Below, piece after piece: positions 6,933-14,550 of a DNA stretch of 20,886 bases. Position 1 is the stretch's first letter, and every line of letters begins with the position of its first letter. The notes under the pieces are model-generated. The model ran no database searches. It saw nothing but the letters and a program-made list of their open reading frames with translations, and was not told the DNA's origin. The stretch is from the NCBI GenBank assembly GCA_964534845.1, contig CAZHPV010000047.1, forward strand, positions 1 to 20,886. The letters are read 5' to 3'. This DNA comes from CALCKU01 sp964534845 (lineage in GTDB: Bacteria > Pseudomonadota > Alphaproteobacteria > Caulobacterales > Maricaulaceae). A program made the translations under genes and the position numbers.

Positions 6933-8087
6933 TCACAGTGCTTGAATAAAAGAAATATAGTTTGAATACCGAGAGGTGATTTGCGCCGCCGTTAAACCGA
7001 AATGTGATATATCATATTTATGCGGTGCTCGATGTTCGCGTTTATTGGCTTCAATCCAGTCTCCCATCCCTGCCTTGATTTTAGCGTCTTGTTTTATACC
7101 AATTTTTTCTAACACATTAAGCGCTTGCGGGACCGGAGCTCCCAGGAGGTCTTGATAATTTACATCAATAAATCGATTTGGGTCAGCACTTTCTCTGGCG
7201 CGCATATAGCTATCAAGCCAGTCTAAAAGCCTTTTATTCCAAAAGGCACCTATCATGGGATTGGTGATTTTCTGACTACCCAGTCTGTAGAGACTTTCCA
7301 TCATAGAACAATATGAAGGGACGGTTTTTACCGGATCACGGTGTGTCATGACGATTTTCGCGTCAGGAAAAACATCCAGCACGGTCTGCATAGCCATAAG
7401 ATGTCCCGGTGTTTTTAGCACCCAGTTCTTCGCAGCCCGGCTTTTGTCCTGCCATTGTAAGGACTTTAGGATATTTATGAGGTCTTCATAAGCCGGACGT
7501 GGATTTTGACGGCTTAGCCATTGTGCATAATCGGGCACGAAATAGGTGCTCTCGATCATAGAACTGGAGAAAAGCTGTCCTAAAATTATAACCTCTTCAT
7601 CGGGCTGTTCAATACTCATGGGGTGGATAGACATGAGGTCCGGGATAGCTTCCAGCATATAATTCAATATGGCCTTGGCGGCTTCAATACGGGGCTTTGG
7701 GTCGTGCGGGCTTTCATCGCCTAAAGGCACATAATTTTGCGCCTCATACCATTTAAGTGAGTTCAGTTCTGGTGCGGAGGCCAGCATACGGTGAAACATG
7801 GTGCTGCCGGTTCTGGGCAGGCCCGAAAGAACGGCTTTGACTGATAATGTTTCATCTAAAATTTCCGGATGGTTTTTTATCAGCTCTATATGTTTGAGCC
7901 GTTTAACCAGTGATGAGACAATCATTGTCTGCGCCCCGTAAATGCCTGCTTCACTGAGGCGGGCTTGGCTGTTTAAGCTTTCAATCAGGACATCGATATG
8001 CTCGGAAAACCAAAGATCACCAAAATCATTTAGTCCGGTTTCTTGGCGTGCCGTTGCGAGTAGGGCATCTTTGGTCTTGACCGTCAT
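6933..8087 (-). CDS. Sulfotransferase family protein (Sulfotransfer_3-like)
   Basis: A 384-aa PAPS-dependent sulfotransferase-like enzyme. The 5'-phosphosulfate-binding loop is SGLPRTGSTMFHRML (about 88-102), and the 3'-phosphate-binding region is VMTHRDPVKTVPSYC (about 246-260). The intermediate WVLKTPGHL (222-230) is characteristic of the bacterial group often found next to P450 and SDR genes in sphingomonads and mycobacteria. The enzyme would transfer sulfate from PAPS to a hydroxyl group on a small molecule in the cytoplasm; there is no signal peptide. I chose the ATG at 8087 because AGGAG lies 7 nt before it; an in-frame ATG at 8105 would add six residues but has no such site. It is the first gene of a pair with the Tyr-less SDR. 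Members of this family are sometimes only annotated by the PAPS loop, so acceptor and activity are unproven. Confidence 0.85.
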   Translation of the reverse strand: MTVKTKDALLATARQETGLNDFGDLWFSEHIDVLIESLNSQARLSEAGIYGAQTMIVSSLVKRLKHIELIKNHPEILDETLSVKAVLSGLPRTGSTMFHRMLASAPELNSLKWYEAQNYVPLGDESPHDPKPRIEAAKAILNYMLEAIPDLMSIHPMSIEQPDEEVIILGQLFSSSMIESTYFVPDYAQWLSRQNPRPAYEDLINILKSLQWQDKSRAAKNWVLKTPGHLMAMQTVLDVFPDAKIVMTHRDPVKTVPSYCSMMESLYRLGSQKITNPMIGAFWNKRLLDWLDSYMRARESADPNRFIDVNYQDLLGAPVPQALNVLEKIGIKQDAKIKAGMGDWIEANKREHRAPHKYDISHFGLTAAQITSRYSNYISFIQAL

Positions 8088-8150
8088 AGAACTCCTTTGG
8101 CGCATAATGCCGCCAGTTTAATTGTGCCGCAAAGCTATAAGAAAAATCAA

Positions 8151-8179
8151 TTCAATTTTTGCGAAAATAAAGATATAAA
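8151..8179 (+). promoter_or_regulatory. Candidate sigma-70-type promoter for the DUF2946-like gene
   Basis: TTCAAT (8151-8156) and TATAAA (8174-8179) are separated by 17 nt in the divergent gap between the sulfotransferase and the 127-aa exported protein. The expected start point is near 8186, about 24 nt before the ATG at 8210. The region is AT-rich, so chance matches are possible. Confidence 0.3.
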
Positions 8180-8209
8180 TTCTGTTCCAACTGTGCTTTA
8201 TGGCTTTCT

Positions 8210-8593
8210 ATGTTAAGGGAGATTCATCGCATATTTGTAAGCGGGCTTTTGGCTATCGCTTTATTGCTACCTGCCTTTTCACAGATCGTATATCAGGATA
8301 AGGCCAGTCAGTTTTTCTGTGCGCCAACAGGCTCCCTATCTCCTGATGCTGAAAAGGCAGTCAAGCAGATAAGCGCCCTGCTAAATCTCGACGTAGAGGA
8401 TGCGCCCTCTCAAACAGACCACTGCGAGGAATGTCTACTGACCTTCGCAATTGATCTGGAAAATCGTTATCACAAAACCACATCGATTATTGCCGTAGAT
8501 ACTTATTACAGACCTATCTTGTCTTGCGGTTTTTTCTATTTTTCAAATGGTCCGCCGCTTGGGTCACGCGCCCCTCCTCCACTCTCTGTCTAA
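8210..8593 (+). CDS. Small exported protein, DUF2946-like
   Basis: A 127-aa protein with an N-terminal hydrophobic segment (about residues 9-24, GLLAIALLLPAFS) that reads as a signal peptide or anchor. It then has a HCEEC motif (71-75) and a C-terminus ending PPLGSRAPPPLSV. The paired Cys motif and the final RAPP are hallmarks of DUF2946 proteins, which usually neighbour copper-related TonB receptors or metal-responsive genes. The overall divergence makes this a pattern-level assignment. It is divergent from the sulfotransferase gene and 87 nt upstream of the Met-rich outer-membrane protein, with which it probably forms a unit. No convincing ribosome-binding site precedes the ATG, so the exact start is uncertain. 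It may bind copper or another soft metal in the periplasm. Confidence 0.65.
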   Translation: MLREIHRIFVSGLLAIALLLPAFSQIVYQDKASQFFCAPTGSLSPDAEKAVKQISALLNLDVEDAPSQTDHCEECLLTFAIDLENRYHKTTSIIAVDTYYRPILSCGFFYFSNGPPLGSRAPPPLSV

Positions 8594-8680
8594 GTCTCGA
8601 TTAAAACGGGACTTTTCGTTTTCGTAGAACAAACCCGGTAGCCCTCTGGTTAATCGGAAATCTTAGTACAGAGTAAAATA

Positions 8681-9775
8681 ATGTTAAAAAAATATCTATC
8701 CGCGAGCGTGCTCGCGACCAGCCTGCTTATGGACTTTTCCGCCTTTGCGCATGAAAATGACGGTGGAAATGTTACATATGCAACCGACCATGCGCCCATA
8801 GGCGTGATGGCAGATCATCGTCATAAAAAGGGCGAAGTGATGCTGTCCTTTCGGTACATGAATATGAATATGGATGGGAGCCGTATTGGAACCGATTCAA
8901 TTACGCCCGAGGAAACGGCAACTCAAGTGTCCAATCCGTTTTCCGGAACCCCCGGACAACCGCCGACCCTAAGGGTTGTGCCTACCAATATGACAATGCA
9001 AATGCATATGGCGGGCATGATGTACGGGCTTACAGATCGTATAACATTGGTCGGCATGGCAAGCTATGTTGAGAAAGAAATGGACCATGTCACCTTTCAA
9101 GGGGCTATGGGGACAAATGTCTTGGGCGAGTTTACAACGCGTTCATCCGGTTTTGGCGATACGACTATTGGTGCGATTATAGGCCTTGATGATGGGCAAA
9201 AAGCCCATAAGCAAATCAATGTTGGATTGGCTTTGTCATTGCCCACAGGGTCGATCACGAAGGAGGACCAGATATTAACCCCCACAGGCGCCACGCCTTC
9301 GCCAAGACTGCCTTATCCGATGCAAATTGGGTCTGGAACTTTTGATTTCAAGCCGTCTTTTACAGCTTTCAATCGACATGGGAAGTTTAGTTATGGGGGG
9401 CAGGCCAATGCGAATATCCGTCTGGAACGCAATAGTGCCGACTATAGTTTTGGTGACATATATGAAGCCACGACATGGCTTTCTTATGAAGCTCAGCCTT
9501 GGATATCTTTCTCCGGTCGCATTAAAGGGCGCTCGCAAGGTCGTATCCGTGGGCAGGATGCCTTGATTGTTGCGCCCGTGCAAACAGCCGACCCTGACAA
9601 TCAGGGTGGTGATACGGTGGAAATTCTGAGCGGTATAAATTTGGCGGCCTCAAAAGGCATGCTCAAGGGTCATCGATTGGCCTTTGAATTTGGCCTGCCT
9701 TTATATCGTGATTTGAATGGGCCTCAGCTTGAAACGGATTCAATGTTCACTATCGGATGGCAGAAAGCCTTTTAG
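8681..9775 (+). CDS. Met/His-rich outer-membrane 'transporter' family protein
   Basis: A 364-aa exported protein with a signal peptide (cleavage likely after AFA, residue 23) and a predicted beta-barrel of the Phenol_MetA_deg/'transporter' group. It opens with DHAPIGVMADHRHKKGE, followed by the Met-rich stretches YMNMNMDG (about 59-66) and NMTMQMHMAGMM (103-114). It closes with GHRLAFEFGLPLYRDLNGPQ and a final aromatic residue, F364, as expected for BAM-dependent barrel insertion. Proteins with this exact layout are typically found beside copper-handling genes, and the DUF2946-like gene upstream agrees with that. Copper binding through the Met and His clusters is therefore likely but inferred. 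A strong hairpin follows the stop codon. The older annotation 'alpha-amylase' given to some relatives has no support here. Confidence 0.75.
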   Translation: MLKKYLSASVLATSLLMDFSAFAHENDGGNVTYATDHAPIGVMADHRHKKGEVMLSFRYMNMNMDGSRIGTDSITPEETATQVSNPFSGTPGQPPTLRVVPTNMTMQMHMAGMMYGLTDRITLVGMASYVEKEMDHVTFQGAMGTNVLGEFTTRSSGFGDTTIGAIIGLDDGQKAHKQINVGLALSLPTGSITKEDQILTPTGATPSPRLPYPMQIGSGTFDFKPSFTAFNRHGKFSYGGQANANIRLERNSADYSFGDIYEATTWLSYEAQPWISFSGRIKGRSQGRIRGQDALIVAPVQTADPDNQGGDTVEILSGINLAASKGMLKGHRLAFEFGLPLYRDLNGPQLETDSMFTIGWQKAF

Positions 9776-9808
9776 ATGTCTAACTACCTTGGTTAAGCCT
9801 CTAAATTC

Positions 9809-9844
9809 GAGTGCGTAAATAAAGCCTTCTTAATTTACGCACTC
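9809..9844. terminator. 12-bp perfect hairpin after the outer-membrane protein gene
   Basis: GAGTGCGTAAAT (9809-9820) and ATTTACGCACTC (9833-9844) form a perfect 12-bp stem around a 12-nt loop, 33 nt after the stop codon at 9775. No T tract follows on either strand, so it is either a non-canonical terminator, an mRNA 3'-end stabiliser, or a regulator site for the following SDR gene. Its outer arm shares TGCGTA/TACGCA with the hairpin at 14378-14407. Confidence 0.5.
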
Positions 9845-9903
9845 ACTCCAAAATTTATAATTTCTTCTGTTATTGGCAGAGTTTTTCGTGCTATATTTTA
9901 TGC

Positions 9904-10686
9904 ATGTTGCTCGAAGGTAAAACGGTTATAATTAGCGGTGTGGGGCCGGGCATGGGGCAGTCAATGGCAAAGATTGCGGCGCGTGAAGGCGCGAAAGTTG
10001 GCCTTGGTGCAAGAAATAAAAATTATTTGGATGGCGTTGTAAAAGACATAGAAGCGGCGGGCGGTAACGCTGTTGCTGTTGCGACAGATATTACCAAAAG
10101 TGATAATTGTGAAACGCTCGCCAAGACGGTTTTTGATAGATTTGGTTCGGTAGACGGCCTGGTAAATAGTGCCTATTTGCATGGATCTTGGGCTACAACG
10201 GATAAAGCAGATCCAGCGGAATGGGCGGAGATATATGACGTAAATTGCACGGGCGCGCTCCGTATGAGCCAAGCGGTCATTCCCTATATGAAAGAGGGCG
10301 GTGGCGGCGCTATTGTCAATGTTTCGACTTTGGCAACGGTAAATCCTTTTCCGGGTGAGGCGGCTTATGCTGCCAGTAAAGGAGCTTTGGGTGCGTTGAC
10401 GAAACATATGGCTAAGGATTTGGGCGGATTTAATATTCGCGTAAATGCTTGTAGAATGGGTTGGATTGGCGGCGCGCCGGTTTATGGTTATATCGACGCG
10501 CAGGTTGCGGCAGGCGCGGACCGTGATGCGGTAATTGAGGAGATCACAGGGCGTATTCCGCTCGGTATTATTCCTCCTGAAGAAGATTGCGCTAAATCTG
10601 TGCTCTATTTTGTTTCCGATTATGCCAAGGTCGTCACAGGCGCGACACTTGACGTAAATGGGGGGCAATATATGGCGCCGGGTTAA
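9904..10686 (+). CDS. SDR family NAD(P)-dependent oxidoreductase
   Basis: A 260-aa SDR with SGVGPGMG (11-18) as cofactor loop, Arg37 after the second strand (GAR), which suggests NADP, NSA (88-90) in place of NNAG, catalytic Ser141, and YAASK with Tyr155 and Lys159. The N-terminus MLLEGKTVIISGVGPG is typical of a subgroup found near P450/Rieske and DUF1214 genes. It heads a plus-strand row: its stop overlaps the next start by one base (TAATG), so translation of the DUF1214 gene is coupled to it. No Shine-Dalgarno sequence is visible, while a -10-like TATATT (9892-9897) lies 6 nt before the ATG. The message may therefore be leaderless. The reaction is presumably alcohol/ketone interconversion on the same substrate class as the oxygenase operon. 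Confidence 0.9.
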   Translation: MLLEGKTVIISGVGPGMGQSMAKIAAREGAKVGLGARNKNYLDGVVKDIEAAGGNAVAVATDITKSDNCETLAKTVFDRFGSVDGLVNSAYLHGSWATTDKADPAEWAEIYDVNCTGALRMSQAVIPYMKEGGGGAIVNVSTLATVNPFPGEAAYAASKGALGALTKHMAKDLGGFNIRVNACRMGWIGGAPVYGYIDAQVAAGADRDAVIEEITGRIPLGIIPPEEDCAKSVLYFVSDYAKVVTGATLDVNGGQYMAPG

Positions 10687-11753
10687 TGAAATCCGCGCCA
10701 GACATTTGGAGGAATTTTTGTGGCGAACTCGAAGCTGCCGGGCAAGATGTATTAACGTCGGGGCTTATAAGCTCCGAACTTGATGCTGCTGAGGGCGTTC
10801 GGTATCTTAGTCGTCTCATGCGCATTGGTCTTGAAATGCATTTGGAGAATGCAAATCCTGCATTTCCTAGCTTTTACCAAGCCTCGCATGCGACCGCGAA
10901 AATTGGTGCAGATAATCCAGATAATTATTATCAAAACGCGACTATATCGGGCGGCTTTTCATATCTGATTTCCGGTCAACGCGGCACAGTACCTATTCTT
11001 TCCTTCGGCACGAAGGCAAATAGATACGCCGTTGACGGGTCTATGGCGTCAACTGGAGAGCTGGATATTCGTGAGGTGGATGTTATGGCGGACGGACGTT
11101 TTGAGATCATTGTCAGCCGTGAAAAACCCCCCAAAGGAAATTGGCTACCGCTTAGTCATGACAGTTCTATATTGATAGTACGCCAGACTTTTTTTAATAG
11201 AAACGCAGAGGAAGCAGCCATAGTTAAAATACAGGCTCTGGACGGCCCTGATAAACCGGAGGTTCTATCCTTAGAGAGACTAGGCAAAGGCCTGTCTTCT
11301 GTGCCGGCCTTTATAAAAGGCACGTCGTCTATTTTTCTAAACTGGGCAGAGACGTTTAAAGCGCGAAATTTTAACAGTTTAAATCCAATGGATCAGCAAA
11401 TGTTTGTAAAAGCGGGCGGTGACCCCATGATCCATTATCTACATGGCTGGTGGTCACTGGAGGCAGATGAAGTTATGGAAATTAAAACTGAAATTCCAGA
11501 GTGTGAGGGATGGAATTTTCAGCTCAATAATATGTGGATGGAGAGCCTCGATTATCGCCATCATAGTGTTCATATGAATAATGGATTGGCCGAATATAAT
11601 CCTGACGGTAGTGTGACGATTAATGTTAGTTCAAAGTCTTTTGGAAAAAACTGGATTGATAGTGCAGGCCATGATTGTGGCACGATGTTGTGGCGGTGGA
11701 CCGGTGCGCGAAAATTTCCAACCCCGAAACTTAAAATTCAGAAAAGAAGGTAG
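10686..11753 (+). CDS. DUF1214 domain-containing protein
   Basis: A 355-aa protein without signal peptide or membrane segment. Its C-terminal part shows the DUF1214 signature: WNFQLNNMWMESLDYRHH (276-293), VHMNN (295-299), and GHDCGTMLWRWTGA (328-341). The N-terminal half (1-230) has no motif I recognise. DUF1214 proteins are common in sphingomonads and mycobacteria beside P450, Rieske and sulfotransferase genes, but no reaction is established for them as far as I know. The start overlaps the SDR stop by one base, and the SRPBCC gene follows after 2 nt, so the three products probably work together. The conserved Asn, Asp and paired His residues in the signature would suit ligand or metal binding, which is speculation. 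Confidence 0.8.
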   Translation: MKSAPDIWRNFCGELEAAGQDVLTSGLISSELDAAEGVRYLSRLMRIGLEMHLENANPAFPSFYQASHATAKIGADNPDNYYQNATISGGFSYLISGQRGTVPILSFGTKANRYAVDGSMASTGELDIREVDVMADGRFEIIVSREKPPKGNWLPLSHDSSILIVRQTFFNRNAEEAAIVKIQALDGPDKPEVLSLERLGKGLSSVPAFIKGTSSIFLNWAETFKARNFNSLNPMDQQMFVKAGGDPMIHYLHGWWSLEADEVMEIKTEIPECEGWNFQLNNMWMESLDYRHHSVHMNNGLAEYNPDGSVTINVSSKSFGKNWIDSAGHDCGTMLWRWTGARKFPTPKLKIQKRR

Positions 11754-11755
11754 AT

Positions 11756-12265
11756 ATGTTTGATGAAAATGATCCGCTCACGGCGCTTGATAAAGACGCG
11801 ATTGTCGTTTCTGAGGTCGTGGAGATATTGGCGCCTGTGTCTGTCGTGTGGCAGGTCTTGACCGATTTGGAAAATTATCCTGAGTGGAATCCCTTTTGTG
11901 TCGAATGCCAATCCACTCTAGAAATGGGTGCGCCCGTAAAAATGAAGCTTAAAAGCTATGTTAATGCAGGTCCGGAGTTTTTTGAAAATTGTGAATTTGT
12001 CTGCGCCAATGTTAAAGAGAAACAACTGTCATGGGCGTTGCCAAATTATGCTGGTTGGCCTTATCCAGCGCGCCGCGATCAATATTTGGAAACCATTGAC
12101 AAAAACAAATGCCGTTATTGGTCAACAGATGAATTTCGCGGGCCTAATGGGATACATGTCATGCGTTTTGCCGGACCTTGGGTGAAGCAAGCCTTTGATG
12201 ATACGGCGTATGCGTTGAAAGCAAGGGCTGAAACCTTGTTTAATATGAACCAGAATACAGCTTGA
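11756..12265 (+). CDS. SRPBCC (START-like) domain protein
   Basis: A 169-aa single-domain protein of the SRPBCC/polyketide-cyclase-like fold, which encloses a hydrophobic ligand in a deep cavity. The opening EILAPVSVVWQVLTDLENYPEWNPF (residues about 23-47) is the classic first strand and helix of the family. The C-terminal helix from about 144 (PWVKQAFDDTAYALKARAETLF) completes the fold. The start is supported by GAAGG a few bases upstream, overlapping the DUF1214 stop. Such proteins may act as lipid carriers, cyclases, or hydrolases. Here it could bind the hydrophobic substrate handled by the neighbouring SDR and oxygenases, but no catalytic residue can be named. It is followed 36 nt later by the DUF3604 gene in the same direction. 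Confidence 0.85.
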   Translation: MFDENDPLTALDKDAIVVSEVVEILAPVSVVWQVLTDLENYPEWNPFCVECQSTLEMGAPVKMKLKSYVNAGPEFFENCEFVCANVKEKQLSWALPNYAGWPYPARRDQYLETIDKNKCRYWSTDEFRGPNGIHVMRFAGPWVKQAFDDTAYALKARAETLFNMNQNTA

Positions 12266-12301
12266 TGTAGATATGACTTCTCTGACAAGAAAGGCGGGAA
12301 G

Positions 12302-14359
12302 GTGAAGAAAGGTCTATTGTTCTTAACCCTTGTGCTGCTTGTTCTTTTTTTGGGTTATAAAATTCTCTCTAATGTTTCACGCGGACCGTTAGACAAGTCT
12401 ATCATTCTTGTCCCACCATCATCCGAAAAATCCAAGTCAGAATATTACGCCTTTGGCTATCAATCCAGTTTTGAATATACGGAAGACCGCCAGCCTTGCC
12501 GTATGCAATATCCGCAAAAACGCGCCTTTTGGGGTGATTTACATATTCATACGGCCCTCTCAGCCGATGCGTTCCCTGACGGCACGCGGAGCTTTCCCGA
12601 TGATGTATACCGTTTTGCTAAGGGTGAGGAGATTGTTTTATTCAACACTTACGGCGAACCTCTGAGGCAACTAAAATTGGCGCGTCCGTTAGATTTTGCA
12701 GCTGTTACGGATCATGCCGAAACATTTGGTGAAGGATATATATGCAGAACGCAGGGTGCTTTTAAAGGGCATGAAAGCAAAGCCTGTGAAAAATTTCGAG
12801 CAGGTGGTGAAGCAGGGGTGCGCGTTTTTATGCGCGTAAATGCCAGCCTTTCCCCGAAACGACATGCTGAGGTTTGCGGAGACAATGAGAGTGACTGCGC
12901 CGCTGCCGATAAAATTGTCTGGCAAAGCGTGATTAACTCTGCCGAGACAGCCTATGACCGCTCTCCAGATTGTAAGTTTACAAGTTTCATTGGCTATGAA
13001 TACACAAGTTCACCAAACAGTATGCATATGCACCGGAACAATATCTTCCGCAATTCTGACGTGCCTGAAAGTGTACCAACACATATTAGCCACCCTCAAG
13101 CCTATGCCTTGTTGCCCGCGCTGGAAAAAGAGTGTCGTTTGGGTCTGGAACAGTGTGATGTCCTATCCATACCCCATAATTCAAATATTTCCGGAGGCAA
13201 TGCTTTTAACCCGCGGGCCTTGCAAGGATTCTCTGTCGATAATCAACAAGCCTATAGGGCCTATAGGCGGGCTTATGACCGTCTAATAGAAATTACTCAA
13301 CACAAAGGCTCCTCTGAGTGTTTAAACGGTGCGTCTGATATTTTGGGGGATGTGGACGAGTTGTGTAATGTGGAAGCGATACGGGCCTTTGGTCAAAAGG
13401 AACGCGCTATTAGGCTTAATAGCTATATCCCGTCTATCAAAGATACGGATAGTCCCGAATGTGATGAGACTTATTTTGACAAGAAACATAATCTATATAA
13501 AGGATTTTGCTTATCATCGCGCGATTTTGCACGCGGAGCTTTACTTGAAGGTTTGCGCGAAGAAGGTGCCCATCAAATTAACCCTTACGAATTTGGCTTC
13601 ATCGGCAGTTCCGATACGCATATTGGAACAGCTGGGCAGGTGGATGAGGCCGATTGGGCTGGGCATATTGCTTATGAAACTGATCTGGAGGGACGATTGG
13701 GGAGTGCAGACCTCGGGCGCTTTAATCGACTCGTTAGCAATCCGGGCGGACTGGCAGGCGTATACGCCGTAGAGAACTCCCGCGATGCTCTTTTTCATAG
13801 TATGAAACGCCGAGAGGCTTTTGGAACGACGGGGCCGCGCATTGAGCCCCGGTTTTTTGTAGGAAAATACGACGCTGATATTTGCGAAAGCTCAAACTGG
13901 CTCGAATTAGCGTATGAAGACGGCACGCCAATGGGCTCGAAATTGCCGGCTCTAAAATCTGCCCCGCGCTTTATCGTACAAGGCAAGCAAGACCCGCTCT
14001 CTAATCCTTTGCAACGATTGCAAATAATAAAAGGATGGCTGGGTGCCGACGGCGAAAAACATAGCCGGGTCATTGAACTGGATAATCAAGTGCAGGGCAA
14101 AACGCAGCTTTGTCAGGTTTATACGGACGAAACATATGATCCCGACATTCCTACCTATTACTATGCCCGTATTGTCGAGACGGCATCTGAGCGTTGGAGT
14201 GCTCTGGCTTGTAAGGCTGTTGCCAAAGAAATCCGACCTGAGGCCTGTGAGAATGATCAAGCAAAAACTATCTATGAAATGGCATGGACATCGCCTATCT
14301 GGCTTACCCCGACATCAAAAACCGCTTTGCAGACACCGCCGATACCACATTTACATTAA
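12302..14359 (+). CDS. Membrane-anchored DUF3604 (PHP-like metalloenzyme) protein
   Basis: A 685-aa protein with an N-terminal hydrophobic helix (about residues 4-22, after MKK) and no clear cleavage site, so it is probably anchored in the inner membrane with the bulk in the periplasm; a lipobox is absent. The DUF3604 metal-binding motifs are GDLHIHT (78-84), VTDHAE (135-140), SIPHNSN in the middle, and GSSDTHIG (435-442). These resemble the His/Asp ligands of PHP-family phosphoesterases, so hydrolysis of an ester is likely, but no substrate is established for the family. Many Cys residues suggest disulfides, which fits a periplasmic location. The GTG start follows GGCGGGAAG. It is the last gene of the SDR-DUF1214-SRPBCC row and precedes the TonB receptor by 191 nt, a common neighbourhood for this family. 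Confidence 0.85.
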   Translation: MKKGLLFLTLVLLVLFLGYKILSNVSRGPLDKSIILVPPSSEKSKSEYYAFGYQSSFEYTEDRQPCRMQYPQKRAFWGDLHIHTALSADAFPDGTRSFPDDVYRFAKGEEIVLFNTYGEPLRQLKLARPLDFAAVTDHAETFGEGYICRTQGAFKGHESKACEKFRAGGEAGVRVFMRVNASLSPKRHAEVCGDNESDCAAADKIVWQSVINSAETAYDRSPDCKFTSFIGYEYTSSPNSMHMHRNNIFRNSDVPESVPTHISHPQAYALLPALEKECRLGLEQCDVLSIPHNSNISGGNAFNPRALQGFSVDNQQAYRAYRRAYDRLIEITQHKGSSECLNGASDILGDVDELCNVEAIRAFGQKERAIRLNSYIPSIKDTDSPECDETYFDKKHNLYKGFCLSSRDFARGALLEGLREEGAHQINPYEFGFIGSSDTHIGTAGQVDEADWAGHIAYETDLEGRLGSADLGRFNRLVSNPGGLAGVYAVENSRDALFHSMKRREAFGTTGPRIEPRFFVGKYDADICESSNWLELAYEDGTPMGSKLPALKSAPRFIVQGKQDPLSNPLQRLQIIKGWLGADGEKHSRVIELDNQVQGKTQLCQVYTDETYDPDIPTYYYARIVETASERWSALACKAVAKEIRPEACENDQAKTIYEMAWTSPIWLTPTSKTALQTPPIPHLH

Positions 14360-14377
14360 GCGTCAGGTAAATGGATA

Positions 14378-14407
14378 TGCGTAGCATAAATGTAACAATG
14401 CTACGCA
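14378..14407. terminator. 10-bp perfect hairpin after the DUF3604 gene
   Basis: TGCGTAGCAT (14378-14387) and ATGCTACGCA (14398-14407) form a perfect 10-bp stem with a 10-nt loop, 18 nt after the DUF3604 stop. No T tract follows (AAAACGAC), so it is not a canonical rho-independent terminator. It may mark an mRNA end or act as a regulator site. The outer TGCGTA/TACGCA arms match those of the hairpin at 9809-9844. Confidence 0.45.
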
Positions 14408-14452
14408 AAAACGACAATTTATAATAAAAATAGCTAAATATGCGCAAAAATA

Positions 14453-14538
14453 AGCGTCTTTCATACGCTCTATTATTGCGTCAACCTCTTAACTGGCATA
14501 CTGTTTGACAGTAAAAATAGCATAATTCGATTAATCGA
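14453..14538 (+). promoter_or_regulatory. TonB receptor promoter region with stacked palindromes
   Basis: Three short inverted repeats occur within 86 bp upstream of the receptor ATG: AGCGT-7 nt-ACGCT (14453-14469), TACTGT-TTG-ACAGTA (14499-14513), and the perfect 12-bp palindrome TCGATTAATCGA (14527-14538). A -35-like TTGACA (14505-14510) lies inside the second, and a weak -10 candidate CGATTA (14528-14533) lies inside the third at 17-nt spacing. A dimeric regulator may therefore act at this promoter. A GAGGGGAG ribosome-binding sequence follows at about 14537-14544. Confidence 0.4.
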
Positions 14539-14550
14539 GGGGAGAAAATT

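Noticed and set aside
8088..8105. Six-residue N-terminal extension of the sulfotransferase (ATG at 8105)
   Set aside because: The AGGAG ribosome-binding sequence lies inside this extension and serves the ATG at 8087.
8681..9775. Alpha-amylase activity for the Met-rich outer-membrane protein
   Set aside because: No glycoside hydrolase motif is present; the sequence has a signal peptide, barrel-like strands and a terminal Phe.
9961..10668. A 235-codon minus-strand open frame opposite the SDR at 9904-10686
   Set aside because: The opposite strand carries a complete SDR with all catalytic residues; the translation is rich in Arg, Ile and Cys without motifs, as expected of a shadow.
13250..13268. 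Tandem palindrome GCCTATAGGGCCTATAGGC
   Set aside because: It is in frame within the DUF3604 gene and encodes the Ala-Tyr-Arg repeats of QAYRAYRRAYDR, so it is explained by protein sequence.
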